Assembly: GCA_963971285.1 (NCBI GenBank)
Contig: OZ020250.1
Coordinates: 10,648,499 to 10,712,498 of the forward strand
Reading direction: 5' to 3'
Source: Astropecten irregularis
Lineage: Eukaryota > Echinodermata > Asteroidea > Paxillosida > Astropectinidae
DNA: 64,000 nt
This document shows, one piece after another, positions 1 through 11,074 of the stretch. The notes beneath the pieces are model-generated. The model did not search any database. It worked only from the letters and a program-made list of their open reading frames with translations, and was not told where the DNA came from. Made by a program: the position numbers and the translations under genes. Positions within the stretch are counted from its first letter, which is position 1. Each line of letters opens with the position of its first letter.

Positions 1-3000
1 AGAGATAAAGCAAGAGAAAGTTACAATATAACAAGAAATGCAAAAATTGTAGAAGAGAACAGGGAATACAAGGAAAGACAGAATTATGCAAAAAGACAGA
101 AATATGCTGATTGTAAGGATTTCAGAAAGAATGTTCTTGAATATGAGAAGAACAAATATGCAGACAATTGTGAAAAGAAGAAGACATTTTTTAAGTTAAA
201 ATATCAACAGAATGCTTTGTATAAGGAGATAAAAATAAAAAAATCAATGAAGAAGTATCATGATGATAGTGTACACAGAGAAAAAAAGATTAATAGTGAA
301 AAAGGGAAGTATCACAAAGATAGTGCACACAGACTAAGAAAGGTCAATAATGAAAATAGAAAGTATCATGAGGATAATTGCTTTAGACAACAAAAGATTA
401 ATAGAACAAAAGCCAAGTATAATACAGATGCTGCATATAGACAGAAAACAATTAACCGGGCCAAAAAAATATATCATAGTAATCAAGTATACAGAAATGC
501 TGTCATTAACTCTATAAAGAAAAAGTATTGGAGTAATCATGTGTACAGAGTGAATTTAATAAAAAATCTTAAATATAAGTATCGCCAAGATGTAAATTAT
601 CGTAAAAAAATAAAACAGAGGAACATAAGACGAAGAAAGAAAAGAAATGAACATGCACGCAACATGAGGAATGTAATCACAAATTGGAAGAAAGAAGTAT
701 CATCAGGACCTGAATATGTTTGTGCAGTCTGTTGCAAACTTTTGTTTAAAAAACAAGTTATTAAATGCAATAAAGATAAATACAGGAGTATTAGTTGTAT
801 ATCTGACAAATATTTACATAAATGTATATGTACAAAAGAATGTGGAAATGAATGTCTCGTATCAAAATCTAGCAGGTCTAGATTATGGATATGTTACACA
901 TGTCATAGGACATTACTGCAGAAGAAAGTACCAGTAGAAGCAAGTACAAATAATTTGGAATTGATAGATATTCCACAGGAATTGAATTGTTTGAACATTT
1001 TAGAAGAGCATCTCATTGCAATTAATATACCATTCATGAAGCTCATAGCGTTACCCAAGGGAAAGCAAAATGCAGTTCATGGACCAGTTGTATGTGTGCC
1101 ATCCAACATTACAGACACTGTGACAGCATTGCCAAGATGTAGAAATGAAAATCAGTTAATTAGAATCAAGCTGAAGAGGAAATTATCTTACAAAGGATAT
1201 TATCAATATCAATTTGTGACTAGGGAACATGTGGAAACTGCATTAAGTTATCTTAAGCAGAACAATGCATGGTATAAAGATATTGAAATCAATTGTGATT
1301 GGAATGATCCCCTGTTAGATGATGTGAACGATGAGGAACATGACGAAGATGAAGTGGCACATGAATCTGATGAATCTAGTGTAAGTGATGAAGAAACAGA
1401 TGAGGATCGTTTGTGTGGTATTCCACTTGATACATGCTTACAGCCTATAGATATTGGACAAGAAGTACTTGATCAATACTTTGATGATGTATTTTGTGTT
1501 GCACCTTGTGAAGGAAACAATCCAGTTAGAGTATTAATGGAGGAAGGTAATGAGGCTAAATGTTTTCCAGCATTATTCCCAGCAGGCTCACCTATATTTG
1601 ATGATAAACGTGATGGAAAGCTGACACGCTTGAGATATTTTCATAATAGATTGATGAATGCAGATAACAGATTTGCCAAATGTACTCAGTATATCTTTTA
1701 TGCCCAGTATTTATCAGAAATTGAAAAGGTGATGTCTGGTGTATCAATTGCTATGCGTCAAAGTTCAGGGAAAATGCATTGTGGTCAAAGTGTTAATTCT
1801 AGCATGATTAAGGATAGAGATCAATTAAATGATATATTACAGTCCGATAGTGGGTATAGATTTTTAAAACCAATAAGAGGTACACCGTCATATTGGCAAT
1901 CAACTCAGAGAGATGTCATGGCTATGATTAGACAACTTGGAATACCAACATGGTTTTGCTCATTTTCTGCTGCTGATATGAGATGGCCTGAGGTTATTAA
2001 TACAATATTGAGACAACAAGGGGATTCCAGAAAAATTGAAGACTTGGATTGGAATGATAAGTGTACAGTATTGAGAAGCAATCCAGTGACTGTGGCTAGA
2101 ATGTTTGAGAATCGATTTCACACATTTTTGAAAGATGTTATCATGTCAAGTGCAGCACCCATTGGGAGAGTCAAGGATTATTTTTACCGAGTAGAATTTC
2201 AGCAAAGAGGTTCTCCACACACACATTGTCTGTTTTGGATTGAGAATGCTCCAAAATTGGAAGAAGATGATGATGCTGACGTAATAAAATTTATTGATTC
2301 ATATATCAGTTGCAAGTTACCAACACAGGAAGAAGATGAGGAATTGAATGAAATAATCAGTCATGTACAGCAACATAGTAGGAAACATACCAAGTCTTGT
2401 AAGAAGAAGGGTTCTGAATGTAGATTTAATTTTCCAAGACCCCCATCTAATAGAACATTTATTGCCAGTCGTGATCCAGCTGATGAATGTAATGATAAAG
2501 ATAGTGAGGATGATGAATATAATCATGAAGAAAGTACTTCCATTAGTAATGATGAAAAGAAACATACAGCAGCCAAGGAATTATTGCAATCAGTATGGAA
2601 TGCAATCCAGGATGAGAAGAATCAACACATGTCAACGTCTAAATTATTTCAAAGTATTAATATTACACAGACTGATTTTGAAAAGGCTAATGATGTTTTA
2701 AGCAGGAAATCTACTATTATTTTAAAGAGAGAGCCTCAAGATGTATGGGTGAATCTGTATAATCCTGATTTAATAAGAGCCTGGAATGCTAATATGGATA
2801 TTCAATATATCACTGATGCATATGCCTGTGCAGCATACGTAGTGTCATACATGTCAAAGTCAGAACGAGAATTGGGACAGTTATTAGGACATGCACAGAG
2901 CGAGGCCAAAAAGGGCAATTTAGATGCTAGACAGAGTATGAAGGAAATTGGATGCGTGTATTTACACAATAGAGAATTATCAGCTCAGGAAGCAGTGTTC

Positions 3001-5865
3001 CGTGTTTGTGGTCTGAGGTTGAAGGAGGGTTCTAGAAAAGTGGAGTTTATACCTGTAGGTGAAAATCCTGTACGAATGAGTTTGCCATTGACTGTAATTC
3101 AGAACAAATGTGAAGATGATGATGATATTTTCATGACTAGTAGAGTTGATCGTTATAAAGCAAGGCCAGATATTGATGAATTTAATGACATGTGCCTGGC
3201 AACATTTTGTTCAAAGTACAGAATTATTTATAATGGAGGTACATGTAATAAATCAAGAAAGTCACCAGTATATGCATTGAAACATGGTTTGGGTCACGTA
3301 CAGAAACGAACAAGAACTGAACCAGCAGTCATAAGATATCCAAGGTTTTCAGTGACAAAATATCCAGAGAAATATTACCACAGTATATTGCAGTTGTTTC
3401 TTCCATATCATGTTGATGCTCAACTGAAGCCATCACAATTTGATAATTACGAACAATTTTATAGGAATGGTTCTGTTTGTGTAAATAATCAAATGAAATG
3501 TGTAAGTGTTGTTGTTGAAAGTAATCGGTCTAAATATGAGAAGAATGCTGAGGCTCTTGAAGCAGCTAGACAATATGTAGAAAAACATGGTATGCAGGAA
3601 GATGCATGGGCTATGATCTCCCCAATATCTGAGCAGGAAAGACTAGAATGTGAAGCAGAACGTGAGCCAGTATTATCAGAAGATGATGATTTGAATATTC
3701 CTGACCTACAATCTCACAAGAAAGACAAAGTGTGTAATATTGAGCCACATTCAGTGAAAATATCAAAGCAAGATGCACTAAGTTTATTGAGGTCATTGAA
3801 TACACAGCAAAGGGAAGTGTTTAATAAGATTCGAGACTGGTGTTTACAGAAGGTACAAGGCAAAAACCCTGAACCATTTCATGTGTTTATCACTGGTGGA
3901 GCTGGAACTGGGAAAAGTCATTTGGTTAAATCAATACATTATGAAGCAACAAGACTCTTTACAAGAATGGTTCATAATCCTGATAATGTGTCTGTTATGA
4001 TAACTGCACCTACTGGAGTAGCAGCTTTTAATATCAATGGAAGTACTATTCATAGTGCATTGTCAATTCCCACTGATGCACGTTTGCCATATCAACCTCT
4101 AGGTGAGGAGAAATTGAATACTTTGAGGAATGAATTACAAGATCTTCAGATTGTTATTATTGATGAAATATCAATGGTTGATCATAAAATGTTGTGTTAT
4201 ATTCATGGACGTCTGCGTCAGATTAAGCAAACGCATGATCACAAGCCATTTGGAAAAGTGAGCATTTTAGCTGTTGGTGATTTTTATCAATTACCTCCAG
4301 TCAAAGGGAAATCATTGTATCAGCGAGATATTACAGTAGATCTGTGGAATGACTGTTTTAAGAAAGTAGAGTTGATTGAAATTATGAGACAAAAGGATGA
4401 TATGCAGTTTGCTGAATCTTTGAATAGAATACGTGTCAGAGCTAAGCAGGATAAATTATTGGATGAAGATGCGGCAATTTTACAATCACGAGAAACTGGA
4501 GAAGAGTGGGATGATGCTTTACATATATTTCCATGTAATAAACAGGTTGATGAATACAATAGGAAGATACTGTTTGCAAAGTGCAGTGATTATTTCTGTA
4601 TTTTAGCAAATGACTTTCAGAAAGATTCCCATAAAAAGACAAGCCTAAAAAAAATACCCAATAAATCAATGCAGACCACTTTGCCTGAATCATTATGGCT
4701 AGGAACTGGTGCTAGAGTAATGTTGACAAAAAATATTGATGTTTCTGATGGACTTGTTAATGGAGTATTTGGAACTGTTTGTGAAATAATTTTGTCACCT
4801 GATGAATCTACACCTGAATACATACATATTGTATTTGACAGCAAAAGTGTAGGAACCAAAGTGAAAAGGAAAACCACAACAAATGATGGATATATTCGAA
4901 TTAAAAGGGAAGAAGAACATATAAGCAAACAGTGGATAAGACGACAATTTCCTTTGAAATTAGCTTGGGCATGTACAGTTCATAAAGTACAAGGACTTAC
5001 TACAGACAGAGCAGTGGTATCACTTGAACGGACATTTTCAGCAGGTCAAGCATATGTTGCATTAAGCAGAGTAACATCTCTAAATGGACTTGTGATTGAA
5101 GGGTTTAATGAAAAGTTTGTTTATTGCAATAAAACGGTGAAGGATTCGTTGAATAATATGATGCAATTTATTGAGGAACCTAATGTAAGAACACTACCAT
5201 CAAATGGTACTGTAATCATGATGCATAATATCCAAGGATTAAAAGAACACTTTAAAGACTTAGAATGTAATATTGATATGATGTCAGCAGATTTCATTTG
5301 TCTGACAGAAACATGGAGTGAGAATGAGTTTGACTGTGAGACAGAATTAAGTGAATTCAAATGCTACCATCAAATCAGAAGTGCTTCATATGATAATTCC
5401 TGTAGTATTACTCAGATTTTAAGCAAACAGTGTCATGGAGGTGTTGCTGTGTATGGTAGAAGGAACAAGACATTCAGTAGACTGATGATACCTGTACACA
5501 ACTTGGAGTATATTGCAATACAAGTAATTTGTGAAGTGTCATATTCTGTGGTGACAATTTATCGTCCAGCATCATATTCCATGATTGAGTTTATTACCAA
5601 CATGAAACATCTACTTCATGAACTTAATAAAGTATCTAACAGATGTATTGTAATGGGCGATTTTAATGAAGATATTTTGAAACATACACAAATTGAGAAA
5701 TTATTGTCTGAGCATGGATATAAACAATGTGTGACAGATGCAACAACAGAGAATGGGACATTGATCGATCATGTATATGTAAGAAATATAGAATCAGTAT
5801 GTGCAACTGTAGTTCCTACTTATTACAGTTATCATGAAGTTGTTTGTGTCACTATCAATATGTGA
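1..5865 (+). CDS. Helitron replication initiator/helicase with C-terminal endonuclease (5' end outside window)
   Basis: The frame is open from base 1 to the stop at 5863-5865, so the gene starts left of the window. Order seen: basic 18-residue repeats of the form KYHxDxxxRxxKIN (about 1-660); a cysteine-rich zinc finger beginning CAVCC and ending WICYTCHRTLL (about 710-930); a Helitron-like N domain; a HUH nickase motif RGSPHTH (about 2200) and the tyrosine helix DAYACAAYVVSYMSKS (about 2815); a PIF1-type helicase with Walker A GGAGTGKSHL (about 3895) and Walker B IIDEISMVDH (about 4155); an endonuclease/exonuclease/phosphatase fold with TETW, GDFNED (about 5656) and LIDHVY. The added endonuclease is known from the Helentron/Helitron2 branch. 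Such proteins nick, unwind and copy the element by a rolling-circle route. No internal stop is seen in 1954 codons, so the copy may be young or active. The true start and 5' terminus lie outside the window. Confidence 0.93.
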   Translation, partial: RDKARESYNITRNAKIVEENREYKERQNYAKRQKYADCKDFRKNVLEYEKNKYADNCEKKKTFFKLKYQQNALYKEIKIKKSMKKYHDDSVHREKKINSEKGKYHKDSAHRLRKVNNENRKYHEDNCFRQQKINRTKAKYNTDAAYRQKTINRAKKIYHSNQVYRNAVINSIKKKYWSNHVYRVNLIKNLKYKYRQDVNYRKKIKQRNIRRRKKRNEHARNMRNVITNWKKEVSSGPEYVCAVCCKLLFKKQVIKCNKDKYRSISCISDKYLHKCICTKECGNECLVSKSSRSRLWICYTCHRTLLQKKVPVEASTNNLELIDIPQELNCLNILEEHLIAINIPFMKLIALPKGKQNAVHGPVVCVPSNITDTVTALPRCRNENQLIRIKLKRKLSYKGYYQYQFVTREHVETALSYLKQNNAWYKDIEINCDWNDPLLDDVNDEEHDEDEVAHESDESSVSDEETDEDRLCGIPLDTCLQPIDIGQEVLDQYFDDVFCVAPCEGNNPVRVLMEEGNEAKCFPALFPAGSPIFDDKRDGKLTRLRYFHNRLMNADNRFAKCTQYIFYAQYLSEIEKVMSGVSIAMRQSSGKMHCGQSVNSSMIKDRDQLNDILQSDSGYRFLKPIRGTPSYWQSTQRDVMAMIRQLGIPTWFCSFSAADMRWPEVINTILRQQGDSRKIEDLDWNDKCTVLRSNPVTVARMFENRFHTFLKDVIMSSAAPIGRVKDYFYRVEFQQRGSPHTHCLFWIENAPKLEEDDDADVIKFIDSYISCKLPTQEEDEELNEIISHVQQHSRKHTKSCKKKGSECRFNFPRPPSNRTFIASRDPADECNDKDSEDDEYNHEESTSISNDEKKHTAAKELLQSVWNAIQDEKNQHMSTSKLFQSINITQTDFEKANDVLSRKSTIILKREPQDVWVNLYNPDLIRAWNANMDIQYITDAYACAAYVVSYMSKSERELGQLLGHAQSEAKKGNLDARQSMKEIGCVYLHNRELSAQEAVFRVCGLRLKEGSRKVEFIPVGENPVRMSLPLTVIQNKCEDDDDIFMTSRVDRYKARPDIDEFNDMCLATFCSKYRIIYNGGTCNKSRKSPVYALKHGLGHVQKRTRTEPAVIRYPRFSVTKYPEKYYHSILQLFLPYHVDAQLKPSQFDNYEQFYRNGSVCVNNQMKCVSVVVESNRSKYEKNAEALEAARQYVEKHGMQEDAWAMISPISEQERLECEAEREPVLSEDDDLNIPDLQSHKKDKVCNIEPHSVKISKQDALSLLRSLNTQQREVFNKIRDWCLQKVQGKNPEPFHVFITGGAGTGKSHLVKSIHYEATRLFTRMVHNPDNVSVMITAPTGVAAFNINGSTIHSALSIPTDARLPYQPLGEEKLNTLRNELQDLQIVIIDEISMVDHKMLCYIHGRLRQIKQTHDHKPFGKVSILAVGDFYQLPPVKGKSLYQRDITVDLWNDCFKKVELIEIMRQKDDMQFAESLNRIRVRAKQDKLLDEDAAILQSRETGEEWDDALHIFPCNKQVDEYNRKILFAKCSDYFCILANDFQKDSHKKTSLKKIPNKSMQTTLPESLWLGTGARVMLTKNIDVSDGLVNGVFGTVCEIILSPDESTPEYIHIVFDSKSVGTKVKRKTTTNDGYIRIKREEEHISKQWIRRQFPLKLAWACTVHKVQGLTTDRAVVSLERTFSAGQAYVALSRVTSLNGLVIEGFNEKFVYCNKTVKDSLNNMMQFIEEPNVRTLPSNGTVIMMHNIQGLKEHFKDLECNIDMMSADFICLTETWSENEFDCETELSEFKCYHQIRSASYDNSCSITQILSKQCHGGVAVYGRRNKTFSRLMIPVHNLEYIAIQVICEVSYSVVTIYRPASYSMIEFITNMKHLLHELNKVSNRCIVMGDFNEDILKHTQIEKLLSEHGYKQCVTDATTENGTLIDHVYVRNIESVCATVVPTYYSYHEVVCVTINM

Positions 5866-6409
5866 TGTTTTCTATGTAAATCAATTAACTTAAAATAATA
5901 TTTAAAGATGAAAATGGAATGTACATGGCATGATTGACTTTTACCATTAGTAAGTATATTTATCAAGAGATATGCATTGAAAATGAAATTGATAGAATAC
6001 ATAGTAAGGCAATACATAGTAAGGTGCTTATATCAATATATGATGTTTTTTATGCAATATATTTAGAGATTTAGAGATACGAATTGAACATGGAATTGAA
6101 AGAAGTTACAGTATAATAAGGTGTTTGTATCACTATGGTATGCATTTTGCAGAGGTTGTCATACATGTCAATGAATTAAACGAAAGTTTCAATATAAAGT
6201 GCATGTATATTTACAGCTTGCGTTGTACTTAAAAAGAGGTTTCAATACTGATAGGTTGGACACAGTTTGTCAATAACAGTAATTTTAAAGAATGAAGGTT
6301 TATTTTAATATACTTCACAGATATGATGTATTTCAAACCATGCACAATCATCATGCATTCATCACAATGACCTTCAGCAGAGCCATCAAACCATGCATTG
6401 CCACTGCCT
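5866..6409. other. AT-rich 3' flank of the Helitron gene
   Basis: No gene is visible. A word close to ATCAATATATGATGTTTT occurs at about 5854 (overlapping the stop codon) and again at about 6032, each followed by similar AT-rich text, so this stretch contains a diverged direct repeat. It probably still belongs to the Helitron, but no terminal hairpin with a CTRR end could be assigned. Confidence 0.4.
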
Positions 6410-6545
6410 GGCCATGTCAAGATGTGCATGGCCACTGCCAGGCCATGTCAAGATGTGCATGGCCACTGCCAGGCCATGTCAAGCTGTGCATGGCCACTGA
6501 CGGCCATGTCAAACAATTGCATGGTCACTGCCGGCCATGTGAAAA
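6410..6545. repeat. 31-bp minisatellite, 4-5 copies
   Basis: Tandem units of 31 bp carry GGCCATGTCAAGATGTGCAT followed by GGCCACTGCCA. The first copies are nearly identical and the last ones (6480-6545) are diverged. Short open frames across it are a by-product of the repeat. Confidence 0.85.
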
Positions 6546-6659
6546 CATGGCAACTACTCACCAGATGGTCATCTAGTCATTGGGATACACAGTGACTGAC
6601 ACACTCAGCAGGGCTATGCCAACCCATGACTACTCTCAATTGTATGGTGATCATAATAT

Positions 6660-7389
6660 TGTACGGACATAATACTTTCAGGTATGTTGGCTGTTAATGG
6701 TTCATGTTTTGTATTGGGCTTCTCTGTTTATTCTATAATCAATGTAAGAATATTATTGTAGCCTTTGATAAAGAATCTGATTCGATCAAAAAATTCCAGG
6801 ACCTCCCAAATCCAAGCATTTGATATATTCCAGGTCATTTTGGTTTATGAGCAGTTTGTAGCAGTTAATTACTTGTATTAATATTGCAAAAGAATTGCTA
6901 TTAAAAAAAACAGTTGAAAAAAATGTCATTTACTAAGTGTATTTTTTACTCAAATGTGTGCTTGTACATACGTGTACATCAATACCAATATTGTAGTTTG
7001 TGATGACAAAATTAAATCGCAATATTTTGCCAACATCACTGTTATTTTGACATGTATGTCCCTATTTATTTACTTGTCTCATTTTGCATTTTTTAACACT
7101 TTAGAATACCACACTTGCTTCAGAGCAACAATCACCAGCAAAAGGACTGACCCTCACCGGCAATGGTACACAACATAGTGCTGCATCATCGAATAAATTT
7201 GAGTGTTTGGCTACTATGATTGTTGCTCATGACCGTCACAAAGCCGCCTTGCTATTCAGAGAAGACATGCACCCTCTTCATCAACTAGCCTTGATTACCT
7301 TGTGGGTACCAAGTCATCGGAGGATGATGAGTTACCACTTAACATCCATCTCCTCATTTAATTTCTTCATCAACTGTGATTACTCAGCT
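6660..7389. other. no gene seen
   Basis: Spacer between the 31-bp minisatellite and the first 75-bp array. It is AT-rich with a TTAAAAAAAA run near 6900. A diverged single unit of the 75-bp repeat sits just before it, at about 6583-6657 (GTGACTGACACACTCAGCAG). Confidence 0.4.
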
Positions 7390-7787
7390 TCTTCACTGCA
7401 TGGGCAACTTGTCATTAGGATAGTGACTGATACACTCAGCAGGGACATGTCAACACATGACCATTTTCCTCTTCGTGGTCAACATGTGATCACAATAGTG
7501 ACTGATACACTCAGCAGGGACATGTCAACACATGACCATTTTCCACTGCGTGGTCAACATGTGATCAGCATAGTGACTGATACACTCAGCAGGGACATGT
7601 CAACACATGACCATTTTCCACTGCGTGGTCAACATGTGATCAGCATAGTGACTGATACACTCAGCAGGGACATGTCAACACATGACCATTTTCCTCTTCG
7701 TGGTCAACATGTGATCACAATAGTAACTGATACACTCAGCAAGGACATGTCAAACCATGGCCAGTGTATACTGCTTGGTCAATTTGT
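7390..7787. repeat. 75-bp minisatellite, first array (about 5 units)
   Basis: Units start about every 75 bp (GTGACTGATACACTCAGCAG at about 7423, 7498, 7573, 7648, 7723). Each unit carries an inverted pair TGACCA...TGGTCA around a short loop. Because 75 is 25 codons, the frame stays open through all units and gives a false protein with a 25-residue repeat. Confidence 0.92.
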
Positions 7788-7915
7788 AGTCACATTTGAA
7801 AGCCATATTCTTGAAAGCAAAATGTATTCTTAAATGTGTAGCATTTTCATTATTGTGATACAGACAGTTCATTAATTTTACATTCTGGACTGATGAAGAC
7901 GGTTTACACATTAAC
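7788..7915. repeat. array tail, first copy
   Basis: The sequence from the decayed last unit through AAATGTATTCTTAAATGTG to the CTGGACTGATGAAGAC word is repeated almost unchanged at 8985-9127. The whole block of array plus tail has therefore been duplicated. Confidence 0.8.
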
Positions 7916-8984
7916 TTGACCATTCTCCACTATGTGGTCAACATGTGATCAGGATAGTGACTGATACACTCAGCAGCGACATGTCAACACATGACCATTC
8001 TCCACTGCGTGGTCAACATGTGATCACGATAGTGACTGATACACTCAGCAGGGACATGTCAACACATGACCATTCTGCACTAGCTGTGTGGTCAACATGT
8101 GATCACGATAGTGACTGATACACTCAGCAGGGACATGTCAACACATGATCATTCTTCACTGTGTGGTCAACATGTCATCATGATAGTGACTGATACACTC
8201 AGCAGGGACATGTCAACACATGATCATTCTTCACTGTGTGGTCAACATGTCATCATGATAGTGACTGATACACTCAGCAGCGACATGTCAACACATGACC
8301 ATTCTCCACTGCGTGGTCAACATGTGATCACGATAGTGACTGATACACTCAGCAGGGACATGTCAACACATGACCATTTTCCACTGTGTGGTCAACATGT
8401 GATCACAATAGTGACTGATACACTCAGCAGGGACATGTCAACACATGACCATTTTCCACTGCGTGGTCAACATGTGATCATGATAGTGACTGATACACTC
8501 AGCAGGCACATGTCAACACATGACCATTCTGCACTGTGTGGTCAACATGTGATCACAATAGTGACTGATACACTCAGCAGGGACATGTCAACACATGACC
8601 ATTCTGCACTGTGTGGTCAACATGTGATCACGATAGTGACTGATACACTCAGCATGGACATGTTAACACATGACCATTTTCCACTGCGTGGTCAACATGT
8701 GATCATGATAGTGACTGATACACTCAGCAGGGACATGTCAACACATGACCATTTTCCACTGCGTGGTCAACATGTGATCATGATAGTGACTGATACACTC
8801 AGCAGGGACATGTCAACACATGACCATTGTGCACTAGCTGTGTGGTCAACATGTGATCACGATAGTGACTGATACACTCAGCAGGGACATTTCAACACAT
8901 GACCATTCTCCACTGCGTGGTCAACATGTGATCATGATAGTGACTGATACACTCAGCAGGGACATGTCAAATCATAGCCATTCT
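7916..8984. repeat. 75-bp minisatellite, second array (about 14 units)
   Basis: Same unit as the first array, repeated from about 7956 to 8943. Two units are a few bases longer, near 8085 and 8835, where GCACTAGCTGTGTGG replaces GCACTGTGTGG. Variants such as CAGCGAC for CAGGGAC recur in separate units, which points to shuffling by unequal exchange. Confidence 0.92.
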
Positions 8985-9127
8985 ATTGCGTGGTCAATTT
9001 GTAGTTTGAAAGCCATATTTTTTGAAAGCAAAATGTATTCTTAAATGTGTAGCATTTTCATTATTGTGATACAAACAGTTCATTAATTTCACATTCTGGA
9101 CTGATGAAGACTGCTTACACATTATAA
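8985..9127. repeat. array tail, second copy
   Basis: Near-copy of 7788-7915, ending the duplicated block. Confidence 0.8.
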
Positions 9128-9984
9128 ACTTTTTATCTGTAATATTTCTACTATTTTACTATTTTGTCTTATATGGCCTACATGTAAAGTGATTGATAAC
9201 CATAAATATTCACTATGGTATTGACCTATAGCCTTATTTCATCATATATTTGTTTTGCCATATGTGGGCAGCATCTAAGAAATGATAAAGCCTTCTTTCC
9301 ATCCTTATTTCCAAGAACAATTATTGTTGTCACATACTTTCACTTTGTGATATTGATTGACACCAGGTTGACCAGTGACCTTGAGTGACTTGGTGTTCTG
9401 TCTTGATTCTTAGTATTACTGTAACTCCTCAGTATGAATCATTCCTTGGAAATTAACTTCCTTCAGTTGTTTTATGCCTCAGCATCTGTTTATAAAAAGG
9501 CTGCTGAGGGTATGTTAGTACAGTCTTACTGCTAGCCATCATTGAAGCATAATTGCTTTTCTAGTGCCACATGTTCCCGAACATATGTACTTGAGTTTTT
9601 AAACTCAGAGCAGCACATTGTACTCATCATTATGTGTATTCCACAATAGAAATAATATTTATCTCTTAAATCAACCTGAGTAATTCTGCTTTGCACATTA
9701 AAAATGTACAACTAAGATTCTTGTGCCTTGTATCACAAAAATTATCCATCTAAACTTTTAAGAAGAAAGTTTGCTTACAAATGAATTAAAGGTAGTATCA
9801 TATTGGTGAGAAACCAAAACAGACCTTTTTACAGATTTAATATAACTTACAGTTGGTAAGTTGGTGCTGGTAGAAACCTACCGTTAAAATATTTCTGCCC
9901 TAAATGGTGTATTTACCCAGAAATTAGTAAAACAACAACCGAAAAAGATAAAAAATAAAAGAGAAAAGACATAATTAATACTGC
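9128..9984. other. no gene seen
   Basis: AT-rich unique-looking DNA. A TATAAAAAGGCTGC word at about 9490 resembles a core promoter, but no coding or RNA gene follows it. Confidence 0.35.
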
Positions 9985-10110
9985 TGCCGTTTTTCACGAT
10001 TTTCTAAAAAACTGGACACTGTATGGGACTGAAATTTTCACAGATGACTGTGACTGTATCTTCCTTGATATTTTTGCCCATGAATCTGTACTTCTTTGAC
10101 AAAGACCAAA
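9985..10110 (+). repeat. dispersed repeat A, copy 1
   Basis: Shares words with copies at about 28378-28530 (plus) and 55290-55370 (minus): a CACTGTATGGGAC-like stretch, ACAGATGACTGT and CTTGATATTTTTGCCCAT. The copies are diverged, with insertions relative to each other. No transposon family was recognised. Confidence 0.6.
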
Positions 10111-11074
10111 GTATGATATTACCTTTAAATTCAATGTGTATTCCTCTGTGTTCTGCAGACACATTTTTACGCAGTTGTTCCCAGCCATGGTTTACAAATA
10201 ACGTATTCTTGTTTAAATTGTGAATACAAAACCAATTGTTAAAAAAGTGGTAATATAATCTGAGTTTTGCAATAAAATAAAAGTCATTTACAAAAAAATG
10301 AAAAGAATCTTCATTTCATATATTACTGTTGTTTTGGGGTTTCGTCCAAATCGAAATAATATCACTGTCCTAATATTTGTGATGCAAACCAAGAGGAAAT
10401 AAGCTGTTGTGTAACTGATTCAAAGTCATTGTCCAAATTCAGTATCCAAAATGGGTTGTTGATTTTCTGCATTTTGTGCTCAGATGACGAAAGACACATA
10501 AGCTAATAATTATCATGCGGCAACACATCATAAAATGATCAGAATTCGAAACGGAATATTTATTTGTCCTCGCCTTCCTGTTCCATAATTATTACAAATC
10601 ATCATGCCATTATAAACTGTATACAAATAGGCCTACAGCTCCGGCAAAACATTCCCCAAGTAACTCGAATGCATAATATGCATGATTATAACGTATGCAT
10701 GCATAGTATTCAGTATACGTTATACGATAATGGTAATTTTCTCACATGAGGGCGCACTTTACAATTCGTACGTTCTCACAGCATACAACTATCGAAGAAT
10801 TAATTGTTTTGTATACCGGTTTAAAACAACATCGTACCATGTAAACATCGGGTGGTTTTGCAATTTTTATTTCATCATTATAATGCGACAGTCATTTCTG
10901 TGCAACAATTTATATTTATTATCTCATATAAAAACAATACACGTAAACATGACATCAAGGTATTTTAATCTTTACAGTATTCATCTACAATGTATGTTGT
11001 ATAATGCTTAAGATTTATCAAAAGCAATTCAATTAAGATATTAAGCCTACTTTTAATATACTTGGTCTTGTTTG
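10111..11074. other. no gene seen
   Basis: AT-rich DNA with many ATGCAT and TATACG words near 10670-10730. No open frame of weight on either strand. Confidence 0.35.

Noticed and set aside
7207-9044. Long open frames coding a 25-residue repeat protein
   Set aside because: The unit length of 75 bp is a multiple of three, so one frame stays open through the whole minisatellite. There is no start context, splice site or domain.
9485-9545. Core promoter with TATAAAAAGG and a downstream RNA gene
   Set aside because: No coding frame, snRNA-type element or terminator follows; a single TATA word in AT-rich DNA is weak evidence.
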